From the NCBI GenBank assembly GCA_964526835.1, contig CAZGMK010000014.1, forward strand, positions 13,554 through 77,553: DNA of 64,000 nucleotides, written 5' to 3'. A program made the translations under genes and the position numbers. Of the stretch, positions 18,707 to 27,270 are shown one piece after another. A model generated the notes under the pieces. That model saw nothing but the letters and a program-made list of their open reading frames with translations. It was not told the origin of the DNA and did no database searches. Source of the stretch: DAOSXA01 sp964526835 (GTDB lineage Bacteria > Zixibacteria > MSB-5A5 > GN15 > FEB-12). Within the stretch, counting starts at the first letter, position 1; each line of letters opens with the position of its first letter.

Positions 18707-19273
18707 ATGAAGCGACGCCAGAACGGGCGCAAGACAGTTCACATATCTCAGGAGAAGAATGGCCAGAAGAGCCAGATTTCCCTGACGGAACAGGAGGCCG
18801 CGCAATTGGGGTTTCATTCACCACTGGACAAGGGGCCGTTTCCGCTGGCTAAGCTGCTGAACGACTTGTTTGGATCCGGTAGTCCAGCGGCCGACCATGA
18901 TCAGTTTGAGATGCCACAGCTCAACTCCGGCCTGGAGTGTAGTGACTGCGGCCTGAACTACGAAGACTTCCTGGCCGTCGGCCGACTCGGGTGCGGTCAG
19001 TGTTATGAGTCGTTCCATGAAAACCTGGATGATCTGATGCTGCGGCTCCACGGGGCCAACCGTCATGTGGGGAGAGCACCGAGCGAGACCGAGTATCCGG
19101 TGGAGACCTCCGAGGCTTCGGCGGTGGAATCGGAGAAGCGGCGTCTGGATCACCAGCTCCGGCAAGCCATCGAGCAGGAGGACTACGAGCGCGCGGCGAA
19201 GCTCCGCGATGAAATCAGGGCGTTTGAGGAGACCCTCGAGTCGAAGAGAGAAACAACCAGCCAGCCCGGCTAG
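18707..19273 (+). CDS. Orphan McsA-like UVR-domain protein
   Basis: 188 residues from ATG 18707, set by AAGGAGG 7 bases upstream; the frame extends 20 codons further without a ribosome site. The middle has one CxxC pair (CSDCGLNYEDF) and GCGQCYESF, matching the second zinc-binding motif of McsA. The C-terminus has a UvrB/UvrC helix-turn motif (LRQAIEQEDYERAAKLRDEI). In McsA of Firmicutes two more CxxC pairs precede this. Here the corresponding N-terminal stretch (TVHISQEKNGQKSQISLTEQ) keeps the fold-like pattern but has no cysteine. McsA activates the McsB arginine kinase and ClpC, but no mcsB is adjacent. The role may therefore differ. Confidence 0.75.
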   Translation: MKRRQNGRKTVHISQEKNGQKSQISLTEQEAAQLGFHSPLDKGPFPLAKLLNDLFGSGSPAADHDQFEMPQLNSGLECSDCGLNYEDFLAVGRLGCGQCYESFHENLDDLMLRLHGANRHVGRAPSETEYPVETSEASAVESEKRRLDHQLRQAIEQEDYERAAKLRDEIRAFEETLESKRETTSQPG

Positions 19274-19357
19274 CCTATAATGTAGTTGCCCGGCGGCGGG
19301 ATTCCGGAGTGAAGCCTGCCGCCGGGGAACAGGGGTCAGGCCGACAGCCTGGCGACC

Positions 19358-21934
19358 CTATTTGTCGGACGGCTTGTCGGAGTCGTCCGCTTCTTCATTC
19401 TCGTTGTTCTCGTTCCTCTCGGTCGTCTGCCCGGTTCCCATTTCCTTCACGGTGCCCTTCTTCAGTAGCTTGTGATACCACTGCGGGTGGTGGTGTTCGG
19501 CCCATTCACGAGTCACCGATCCATCGACGAGGACCCGCCAGGTTCCGGGGTTGGCGATAGTCCCCAGGTACGCATGGGCCAGCACTCCTGCAATCAGGAA
19601 GAAGCCGATCAGGTTGTGGACGGTCGAAGTGACGCAGATGGTGGACAGGGAAAAGGTTCCCTTGAACATGAGAATGATGCCGCTGATGGATATGATAGCG
19701 CCGAAGATGCTGGTGTACCAATAGAACATCTTCTGGCCGGCGTTGAAGCGCCCGGCCGGGACTTTGCCCTTGTAGCCCAGATAGCCGCCGATCCGCTTGA
19801 CCCAGTGCTTGTCGTAGTCCGCAAAAAGGGCATCGCGGAACCACAGGAGTATTCCGGCTATGGTGGTCAGGACGAAGATGACGCCGGTGATGTAGTGCGC
19901 CCAGAACATATTATGGGAGTTTCCGAACAGCAGTTCCTGCCAGAGGTTGAGATTGAAAGCCATTATCAGACCGGTAACCGTCAGCACGACAAACGAAATG
20001 AGCCGGAACAGGTGCACTGCTCTTTCCAGCAAGCTGAAACGCTGAATCTCCTGCGAGTAAGGATCGAAGGTAATGCGCTTGGGGCCGTAGCTGTGGTAGT
20101 GCAGGACAATCAGGAAGATGACGATGATGATGAGCGGTCCGATATACGGGCTGACGATCTGCTGGTGGAAAGTATTCACCGCAAAGGACACCGGGTTACA
20201 GCCGAAGTATCGGCCCATGTTCTTGGTAACCGGCTGACCGTCGGCCCCATACATATCGACAACGCGTTGCCCCTTGAAGAAATTCGCTCCATAGTCGTGG
20301 CAATCCCCGCAGCCGTCGGCACCCAGAGCCATCCTGGTCGGCGCGACATTATGACTTATGGAAAAGTCCACATGGGTGGCGCCGGCCAGCGGAGTGCCGG
20401 CCAGCGTGTCGGAAACCAATCGCCCCTGTTCGTCAAGATACCAGGCTCGCTCGGCCTTGACAAATACCGGGGCGACCTGCGCGAATCGTTCATTAGTTTG
20501 CAGGGCTTCGGTAAAGGCGGCGATGCCTGCCCTGATCTCGTCGGGGCGGTTGACTTCGGGTATGCCGTCATCGTTGTCGTCAGTAACCTCGTCCTCGAAC
20601 AGCGGCCACCCGGCCTCGTGCTCGCGAAGGAATAGCGGGTAGATCAGGCCGTCGGCGTCGCGGTTGCCCCACCAGACAGAGAGAACCGAATTGAAGGGAT
20701 AGATGTCATCATTCGCGCGCCTTTCATACACCGGTTCCCAGGAAGCCCTCTGGCCGAAATCATCGGCTGAGTCGGGGCGCATGTAGAAATGGAGCCGGCC
20801 CGTGGTTGCGTCATTGCCCATCGCTGCGGCGCGTCCCAGCGACGGGATGTGGCACGACTCACAACCGATGCTCCTCAGGTGAGAGGGTCGCTCCCTGTGG
20901 TGTTGCGGGACCGGTGCACCCAGGTAGCCGGTGGAATGACACTCTTCACAATCACGGATGCTGTTCTCCATCTCCGGCGCGACGGTGCTCACATTCTCGT
21001 CCCCCATGGCCATCTGGTGATCCAACTCGGCCGGGTGGCAGGCGGCGCAACTGATTCGTTGCTGATTATGCACGTCCGGGTTGAACGCATCGTTCCAGGA
21101 GAAACCGCGCTTGCGCACATCGGCGTTGCCGTGGCAGTAGACGCAGTTGTCGTCGGGCGGCGGCCACGACATCGCCAGCGTGATCGATCCATCCTCGTTG
21201 AAGAACCGAGAGTTGTAGACGACCGTGGGTTCATCGCCGTAGATCACGCCCCCTTCAACAATACCGATACGCGAACCGGCCACGACAGCCCACTGGTAAT
21301 TCCCCTTCTCAAGCTGGTCGACGCGCTCATCGAAGTTGTAACCCTCAAGGTGGCAGATGAAGCAATCGGCCTCCACGACGCCGGACTTGTCCCATTGAGC
21401 CTGGTAGTAATCGCCGTCGAACGACTCAGCCAACTCGGGATCATCGAGCATCATTTCATCGTAACGGTAACCGTCGCGGTCATACTGCAGCCCCCCTCCC
21501 CCCGGATGACAGGCCCCGCAAGGCAACTGGCCGCGCCCGGGCGAGGAGAAGCCCACAAAGTCATAGACAGTCAGGTCGATCTCATCCGGTGAGCTGTTCT
21601 CCTTCTTGGCCAACTGGCGGAAAGCATAAGGGTACCAGCGCCCCATGAAGCCATTCGAGAGACTCCAGGGCCGACCCGTCTCGACTCCGTATTCGTCGTC
21701 GATGTTGTCCCAGCCCATCTGGAAATGGTAGCCCCCGGTAATCTCATCATAGTCATGGCACATTCCGCAGGTCCACTGAGTGGAGAATGGAGCTGAAGCG
21801 TTCTCGCCGGTGACGGGGTTTATCTCATCGCCGTTCTTGTCGACCAGAAAGATGGCCGGATGCCTGGAGGCGGCGTCGACGGCGGCGCAGAGAATCAGGC
21901 TGACGAGGGCCGCTGTGGCTATCCAACGTAACAT
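19358..21934 (-). CDS. Octaheme cytochrome c fused to cytochrome b
   Basis: 858 residues; ATG 21934 has GAGGAG 7 bases upstream. A signal peptide (1-22) precedes a periplasmic region with eight CxxCH heme motifs (CGMCH, CGACH, CFICH, CVYCH, CAACH, CEECH, CESCH, CGDCH). From about residue 595 the protein becomes membrane-embedded with five hydrophobic segments. It resembles the gamma (cytochrome b556) subunit of formate dehydrogenase, including RFNAGQKMFYW and VTREWAEHHHPQWYHKL. I infer a quinol-oxidising or quinone-reducing inner-membrane module wired to a periplasmic multiheme domain. It is the last gene of the porin-cytochrome operon, 40 bases after the 21-heme gene. A charged Glu/Asn/Asp-rich tail ends the protein. 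Confidence 0.85.
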   Translation of the reverse strand: MLRWIATAALVSLILCAAVDAASRHPAIFLVDKNGDEINPVTGENASAPFSTQWTCGMCHDYDEITGGYHFQMGWDNIDDEYGVETGRPWSLSNGFMGRWYPYAFRQLAKKENSSPDEIDLTVYDFVGFSSPGRGQLPCGACHPGGGGLQYDRDGYRYDEMMLDDPELAESFDGDYYQAQWDKSGVVEADCFICHLEGYNFDERVDQLEKGNYQWAVVAGSRIGIVEGGVIYGDEPTVVYNSRFFNEDGSITLAMSWPPPDDNCVYCHGNADVRKRGFSWNDAFNPDVHNQQRISCAACHPAELDHQMAMGDENVSTVAPEMENSIRDCEECHSTGYLGAPVPQHHRERPSHLRSIGCESCHIPSLGRAAAMGNDATTGRLHFYMRPDSADDFGQRASWEPVYERRANDDIYPFNSVLSVWWGNRDADGLIYPLFLREHEAGWPLFEDEVTDDNDDGIPEVNRPDEIRAGIAAFTEALQTNERFAQVAPVFVKAERAWYLDEQGRLVSDTLAGTPLAGATHVDFSISHNVAPTRMALGADGCGDCHDYGANFFKGQRVVDMYGADGQPVTKNMGRYFGCNPVSFAVNTFHQQIVSPYIGPLIIIVIFLIVLHYHSYGPKRITFDPYSQEIQRFSLLERAVHLFRLISFVVLTVTGLIMAFNLNLWQELLFGNSHNMFWAHYITGVIFVLTTIAGILLWFRDALFADYDKHWVKRIGGYLGYKGKVPAGRFNAGQKMFYWYTSIFGAIISISGIILMFKGTFSLSTICVTSTVHNLIGFFLIAGVLAHAYLGTIANPGTWRVLVDGSVTREWAEHHHPQWYHKLLKKGTVKEMGTGQTTERNENNENEEADDSDKPSDK

Positions 21935-21974
21935 GGCAATCTCCTCAATACCGAAGTCCTGCCGGGCCTCGGGC

Positions 21975-24917
21975 CTAGCGGTAACCGAATACCTCGGCGT
22001 ATATGATCAGCAAAATCAGCGACAGGCCGATCAGCAGCGCAATGCCGCCGAACCAGCGCCCGGCCCTGACCAGCAGCGGGTGAGGCGGCTGATCGAGGTG
22101 CTTGCGAATGTCGCGTGATTTCATGAGCTCTTCATATTCTCTGGGACGGTCTTCCTTCAGCTCTTCCAAAGGCACTCGACCGGTGAAGATAACAGTGTCC
22201 ATCGGGAATTTGTCGGGACGGAAGTGCGTATTGAAGAAGTGTACGGTGAAGATGAACGCGGTCGCCAGGAGGGCTTCGTCGGAGTGGACTATCGTCGCCA
22301 CATTGATGATCCAGCCGGGAAGGAACCGGGTGAAGAACTCCGGGAACCAAAGCATCAGGCCGGTCGTACCGATAATGGTCACGCCCCAGAAGACTGCGAA
22401 GTAGTCGAATTTCTCCCAGTACGTCCAGCGTCCGTACCTGGGGCGCTCGCCGATGCCCAGGAACCATTTGATGGTCTGGCCGGCCTCGCGCAGGTCGTTG
22501 CGATTGGGCAGCATTGAGTGCCTGGTATCGAACAGTATCTGCCGCCAGCTCTTGCGTTCGCGTCGCTTGGAACGGAACAGATCGAAGATGTGGATAAAGA
22601 AATAGGCAAAGGTGATGATGGCGCAGACACGATGTATGTATCCGGCGGACTCGAAGCCGCCCAGTACCCCGGACAGCCACTGGGCCCAGCCCAGATAGGA
22701 GAATTTCAGCGTCATGCCGGTGATCGCCAGTCCCAGGAAGCTGACGATGACCATGATGTGGAGTACACTATGCAACGGTTTGAAGCGACGATACTGCCGC
22801 TTGCCGTAGAGTGACCGCCGCAACTGGCGATGGTGACGCATGATCTGGAACGAACGGGGCAACCACATGAGGGTGTGGGCGCCCGCCACAATCAGGGTGC
22901 CCACCAGCAGCGTCGTCATGAACCAGAAGGTGTAGTATAGGATGGGATACTTGACGCGATCGTGGTGAGTGGCGTGAGTCAGGTAGCCGGCGAAATTGCG
23001 ATGCGAGCCCTTGTGGCACTGCCCGCAGGTCTCGACTATGTTCTGGCGCGATAGCTTCGAGCTGGGGTTGTCCGGCGGCAGAATGTTGTGCGAACCGTGG
23101 CAATCGTAACACTGGGCGGCCGCGGCATAACCGAGCTTGGAGACCTTGCCGTGGAAGGTCTCGAAGTACGACTCGGTCACATCGGGGTGGCAGCCGCCGC
23201 ATTGCTCGCGGATCTCCATACGGAAGTCGGTCACATCCGATCTCAGAATCCGGTGCGAGGCGTGGCAGTCGTTGCAGACAGGCAATTTCTCGGCCTGTTC
23301 GTCCGACACCTGCGGCGAATGGATGCTGGTGCGGAAGCTGTTGTAAATGCCATTGTGACACTCGGCGCAGGTTCGAGCGATGTTGTCGCGGTGGACAGTT
23401 GAGGCGGTATCCTCCGCCGGCAGAACATGGTGGGCGGTATGGCAGTCGGTGCACATGGCGGTGACTATCAGACCGCTTTCCATCAATCCCTTGCCGTGGA
23501 TGCTCATTTCGTATTCAGCCGCCATGTCTCGATCGTCCTCGGTGCGGCGTTTGGCGGCCGGCCGGCCGGATCGGTGACATTCGGCGCAGAGGGCGGGAAC
23601 GTTCCGAGGGAACGTCGGCGAAGCTTCGTCCCGGTGAGGAAGGATGCCGTGGGCGCCATGGCAGTCGGTGCATTCCGGAGCATCGGGGTCGCCGCGATCG
23701 ACCAGTTTCCCGTGGGTGCTGGTGGCGTAGGTAACGACGATATCACTGTGGCAAATCGAGCAATCGACCTCTCCGGTTACGGTAGCGCAGGGGCGATCGT
23801 GTCCCGGTGTGGCCCCGGTATGGCACTGGGCGCAGGTGACGCCGCTGTGAGCGGAGCCGTGCAGGAGGGTCGTGTCGACATGCATCGAGACTGTCTGACC
23901 ATCCTTGATCCCGGTCAGGTTCGGGCTGTTGTGGCACTGGAGGCACTCCGAGTCGGACATGCCCTCCTGGTAGACAACCCGACGAATCTTGTGTGGCTCG
24001 TGGCAATCCACGCACACCGGTACCTTGTCGGGCTCCTTCTGCCAGAGCTCACCGCGAATCACCTTGCGATGGACCTCCTCGATCAGGCCGTGACACTGCT
24101 CGCAGGTCCGGCCGACATTATTGCGGTGGATCGATGATTCCGGGTCGGTGTGAGCGCGGACATTATGGGCGGTATGGCAATCGGAACAGACAGCCGTAAC
24201 GATCAGCCCCTGGTTGTACAACCCGTGACCATGAATCGACTGTGAGTAATGAAACAGAATGCTGTCGACCGGGATATCGTAGCGCCGGGTGACTTCGGTC
24301 CCCTCCTTGTGACATTCCCCGCACATGAAGGGGATATTGAAGCGGGCTACTCGCGATTGAGCCGACCGCGCGGTGCGGATGTTGTGCCCGCCGTGGCAAT
24401 CCCAGCATCGAGGGGCCAGCTCGGCGCCCCGGGCGACTTCTACTCCATGCAGCGAATGGGCGTATTCCTCAGCGATGTCAGCGTGACAGCCCGAACAGTC
24501 GATGCCGGCCCCCCCCACTTCCGAGTCACCGGGCGGCTGGACATAATGGTAGCCGTGACAATCCTGGCACCGCGCCTGGTCGCCATGGACACTCTCGTCG
24601 AGCCCCTCGGCCTCATGGCACATGATGCACTCTGGCTTCTCGAGGTCCTCGTCATGGGGGTAATCCTCGTTGCCGGCCAGGTCCTGGTGGCAGTCGATAC
24701 ACTCCATGCCCGCATGAACCGAGCCGGGCACATGTTCGGGATCGACATAGACGGAGATTACTTCGCCGTCCGGCACCAGCCCTTCGATGTCCTCGTCTTC
24801 ATGGCAGGACAGACAAGTCTCGGTGTCGTCCTGGGCCCGGCTTGTGCCCCCGGAAAGACACACCGACCCGATCAGGGCTATCAAAATGATCAGGATTGTC
24901 GGGGGTCGAAGCCGCAT
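21975..24917 (-). CDS. 21-heme cytochrome c fused to cytochrome b
   Basis: About 980 residues from ATG 24917, chosen because it begins directly before a signal peptide (RPPTILIILIALIGSVCLSG). The frame could also start at ATG 24974. I count 21 CxxCH motifs, first CLSCH and last CGQCH, in repeated units of the form MCTDCHTAHHVLP...IARTCAECHNGI. This suggests internal duplication of a three- to four-heme unit. The last 300 residues hold four or five membrane segments of the cytochrome b561/formate-dehydrogenase-gamma type. With the 8-heme protein it could pass electrons from the quinol pool to the periplasmic MtrA-like cytochrome. A 21-heme b-type fusion is large even for multiheme proteins. 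Confidence 0.85.
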   Translation of the reverse strand: MRLRPPTILIILIALIGSVCLSGGTSRAQDDTETCLSCHEDEDIEGLVPDGEVISVYVDPEHVPGSVHAGMECIDCHQDLAGNEDYPHDEDLEKPECIMCHEAEGLDESVHGDQARCQDCHGYHYVQPPGDSEVGGAGIDCSGCHADIAEEYAHSLHGVEVARGAELAPRCWDCHGGHNIRTARSAQSRVARFNIPFMCGECHKEGTEVTRRYDIPVDSILFHYSQSIHGHGLYNQGLIVTAVCSDCHTAHNVRAHTDPESSIHRNNVGRTCEQCHGLIEEVHRKVIRGELWQKEPDKVPVCVDCHEPHKIRRVVYQEGMSDSECLQCHNSPNLTGIKDGQTVSMHVDTTLLHGSAHSGVTCAQCHTGATPGHDRPCATVTGEVDCSICHSDIVVTYATSTHGKLVDRGDPDAPECTDCHGAHGILPHRDEASPTFPRNVPALCAECHRSGRPAAKRRTEDDRDMAAEYEMSIHGKGLMESGLIVTAMCTDCHTAHHVLPAEDTASTVHRDNIARTCAECHNGIYNSFRTSIHSPQVSDEQAEKLPVCNDCHASHRILRSDVTDFRMEIREQCGGCHPDVTESYFETFHGKVSKLGYAAAAQCYDCHGSHNILPPDNPSSKLSRQNIVETCGQCHKGSHRNFAGYLTHATHHDRVKYPILYYTFWFMTTLLVGTLIVAGAHTLMWLPRSFQIMRHHRQLRRSLYGKRQYRRFKPLHSVLHIMVIVSFLGLAITGMTLKFSYLGWAQWLSGVLGGFESAGYIHRVCAIITFAYFFIHIFDLFRSKRRERKSWRQILFDTRHSMLPNRNDLREAGQTIKWFLGIGERPRYGRWTYWEKFDYFAVFWGVTIIGTTGLMLWFPEFFTRFLPGWIINVATIVHSDEALLATAFIFTVHFFNTHFRPDKFPMDTVIFTGRVPLEELKEDRPREYEELMKSRDIRKHLDQPPHPLLVRAGRWFGGIALLIGLSLILLIIYAEVFGYR

Positions 24918-24978
24918 CTCAAAAGGACCTACGCTCGCGCCTGAATCGATCGTGAACAATTTCACATCCGTCATTGAA

Positions 24979-25006
24979 GGGTCGGGTCACATCTGTGACC
25001 CGACCC
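24979..25006. repeat. Perfect 13-bp inverted repeat (2-base loop)
   Basis: GGGTCGGGTCACA and its exact complement are separated by TC. It lies 33 bases past the porin stop and just upstream of the 21-heme gene's possible first ATG. There is no U-tract, so it is not a classical terminator. It may be a dispersed palindrome, an mRNA processing or stability element, or a protein-binding site within the operon. Confidence 0.7.
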
Positions 25007-25039
25007 CAGTGTCGGAAAAGCGATCTGATCAATCAACTA

Positions 25040-25501
25040 TTATAATCCGAGCCTGACACCTCCTCGAACAACCATCATCGAGCCGGATTGAACGCCGTAA
25101 ACAGAGCCCGCATTGTCTGTCAGGTCGGCGTAGTCGGCATCCGCGGTTATGGTGACCCGCGGGCCGATCACGTATTCGGCGCCGAATGACAGCCTCAGGA
25201 TTTCGTAGTCAATGTCCGAATAGGCCGTAATCGGCGTGAAATTGTAACTGAAATGATGCAAATCGCCGCTGGGATGCTGATCGTTGATCAGGCGCGACCG
25301 AAGCTCATTCTCGTCGAACTCAACCGACTCGAAGGCCGCCTCGGACATGTTGTAGTCGACCGTGCCGGTCAGGCGCAGCTTCTGGGTGGCCATGAAACTG
25401 GCCGTGAAGTAGATGTTATGGGCCCTGGTTTCGTGATCGGCCATGGTATAGGCGGAGCCGTAATGACGGGCGTAATATGTAGTATCACCGGAGACATCCA
25501 C
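25040..25501 (-). CDS. MtrB-like porin, C-terminal part after in-frame TGA
   Basis: 153 residues in exactly the same reading frame as the upstream porin gene, which stops at TGA 25526-25528. Only eight codons lie between that stop and the GTG at 25501. The sequence is all amphipathic beta strands (LRLSFGAEYVIGPRVTITAD) and ends VVRGGVRLGL, a typical outer-membrane barrel terminus. It therefore looks like the missing last strands of the same barrel. There is no signal peptide, so it cannot be exported by itself. Joined across the TGA the product would be about 739 residues, a normal size for an MtrB/PioB-like porin. A nonsense mutation, sequencing error or recoding are all possible. Confidence 0.7.
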   Translation of the reverse strand: MDVSGDTTYYARHYGSAYTMADHETRAHNIYFTASFMATQKLRLTGTVDYNMSEAAFESVEFDENELRSRLINDQHPSGDLHHFSYNFTPITAYSDIDYEILRLSFGAEYVIGPRVTITADADYADLTDNAGSVYGVQSGSMMVVRGGVRLGL

Positions 25502-25508
25502 GATGTCT
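25492..25508 (-). promoter_or_regulatory. Short hairpin downstream of the in-frame TGA
   Basis: On the minus strand a perfect 7-bp stem (AGACATC / GATGTCT) closes a 3-base loop GTG. It begins 17 bases after the TGA, so the loop begins 24 bases after it. That distance and the G at the start of the loop agree with the loose rules for bacterial selenocysteine insertion elements, but a hairpin this small can occur by chance. No selenocysteine machinery gene is in the window. Confidence 0.25.
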
Positions 25509-25525
25509 GTAAAGAGGTGACCAGC

Positions 25526-27259
25526 TCACCCGTCGAAGAGGGCGACAGTAACAGGACCTCTCGAGTCGTAGCTATAGTAGTTGTAACCGCCGGTCATGGT
25601 CCAGCGCGTACTCGGCGTCAGGGTCAGGCTGGCATGCGGCTGCAGCAGCGTGTGCTCGACATCGAGGGAGTCCAGTTCGCTGTTCTTATCGTAGCGGTAC
25701 TTCAAGCCCAGCGTCAGGCTGGTCTTGAGATTCGGCCGCCAGTTGGATTGCCAGGTGATCTCGTGAAGGTCGGTCGGCGCGGTCGTGATATCCTGATAGC
25801 GGAAGTCCTCTCGCTCATGGTAGAAGATGAACTTGAAGCTCCGCGCCAGGGAATCGCGGACCGACTCCTCGAAAAGGCCCCGTCCGCTGATGTATGGATC
25901 GGACGTCTTCTCGAACCGGTACTTAACTCGCGACGAGTACCGCAACCCCTTGCGGTAATTCAGCTTCGCCTGGCCTATAAAGGTGCCGGAGGTAGTCCCG
26001 TCACCAACCACCGGATAGTCCCTTCGATCCACATTGTGATAGCCGACCAGCCCCGAGACTGTCCAGCGTGAGCCAACGCGGGAAATCAACTCTGCTGTCC
26101 CTTTGACTTCATTGCGATCGAGCGAGGAATACCTTACGCCTCCGAAGATCGGGCGGGACGATGCCGGCCCTCCGCGACCCTCGCGATATGTAATGCTGTC
26201 CAGCACCGGGTCATCGGCCTCCAGTTTCTTCGCCTCCAGACGGGCCAGTAATCGAGCGCGCCTGCCCACGGGAAGGCTGTAGTGTACTGCGCCGAAGATG
26301 CCCGTAGCCTCGATTCCGGAATAGTCATTCTTCGTCTGGTTGTAGACCAGGGAGGAATTCAACCGGCCCGACCCCAGCTTGCCATTGACGCGCAGCTTAT
26401 GAGCATGCTTGCGGGTTTCGGGATACACCCCGATAGCAACGGTCGTGTCGGCATAGCGCTGACGAGAGTCGAACTCATCATGGTCGAAGCTGTTGTCGGC
26501 CGGATGGCGCGCCGAGTCGAAGTACGCCGTGGCCCTGGGCGCCTCCGAGACGAACTCGCGATACCCGAACGAGTAGCCGAAGGTGAAGTCGGAGGCATCG
26601 GCCTGGACACCAGCCTCGACCGAGTTGGTGCTCTGGTTCACCTCGACTGTTTGAGAAGTCAGATGACAGGAGAAGCAATGGCTGGAACTGATCTTCTGCT
26701 CCTCGCCTTTCTTGACAATGGATCGATGGGCCGCCCAGAGCCGGACGTTGTTCTTGCGCGAGAGCAGGACCTGCAGCTTCGAGAGCACTTCGTGACGGTT
26801 GTAGTTATAGTCAGCATCGGGGTCCAGTATCTCGTGAGTCAGGGTCTTGCCGCCGTAGCTGTCGCTCTCCGGGAAGTACTCGCGGGCCGACATATTGGCC
26901 AGCAGGTCCTGTCCCTTATGGTGGATGAGCGACCGGTACTGAATGCTCCCCGAAAACACGTCGCCGACCGCTCCCGACAACCGTCCGAAGATATTTTGGT
27001 CGTCGTAGTAGTGACCGAGCAGTTCAAAGTAGCCGTGCTCGGTCCGACTGAATGAGTATAGTTTGCCTTCCGGCAGTAGCTCGGTGTTGCCGAGGTTGTA
27101 TTCACCGACCTTCTTGGTGTAGTCGGTGAAGTCGGTATAGTGGGTTCCCAGCCACAACCACGTCGTGCGTGTGGGCAGGTCGTCGTCTTGTCCGATAGCA
27201 ATGCCTGAGGCCAGCAGGAGCATCACGCCGGACACCAATAGTAGTCTTGATAGTCTCAT
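25526..27259 (-). CDS. MtrB-like porin with one heme motif (N-terminal part)
   Basis: 577 residues; ATG 27259 has AGGAGGG just upstream. A signal peptide (1-23) is followed by repeated amphipathic strands, as in decaheme-associated outer-membrane proteins (MtrB/PioB family). It sits 11 bases after an MtrA-like decaheme gene, the defining arrangement of porin-cytochrome conduits. One CFSCH heme motif (residues 195-199) lies within the barrel region, which is unusual because classical MtrB has no heme. The frame ends at TGA 25526-25528 (just after LFDG) and continues in phase for another 162 codons, so the barrel as read is incomplete. Confidence 0.8.
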   Translation of the reverse strand: MRLSRLLLVSGVMLLLASGIAIGQDDDLPTRTTWLWLGTHYTDFTDYTKKVGEYNLGNTELLPEGKLYSFSRTEHGYFELLGHYYDDQNIFGRLSGAVGDVFSGSIQYRSLIHHKGQDLLANMSAREYFPESDSYGGKTLTHEILDPDADYNYNRHEVLSKLQVLLSRKNNVRLWAAHRSIVKKGEEQKISSSHCFSCHLTSQTVEVNQSTNSVEAGVQADASDFTFGYSFGYREFVSEAPRATAYFDSARHPADNSFDHDEFDSRQRYADTTVAIGVYPETRKHAHKLRVNGKLGSGRLNSSLVYNQTKNDYSGIEATGIFGAVHYSLPVGRRARLLARLEAKKLEADDPVLDSITYREGRGGPASSRPIFGGVRYSSLDRNEVKGTAELISRVGSRWTVSGLVGYHNVDRRDYPVVGDGTTSGTFIGQAKLNYRKGLRYSSRVKYRFEKTSDPYISGRGLFEESVRDSLARSFKFIFYHEREDFRYQDITTAPTDLHEITWQSNWRPNLKTSLTLGLKYRYDKNSELDSLDVEHTLLQPHASLTLTPSTRWTMTGGYNYYSYDSRGPVTVALFDG

Positions 27260-27270
27260 GGCATTCCCTC

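Noticed and set aside
19472..20635. 387-codon plus-strand frame
   Set aside because: Antisense to the 8-heme cytochrome gene, which has clear heme motifs and a ribosome site.
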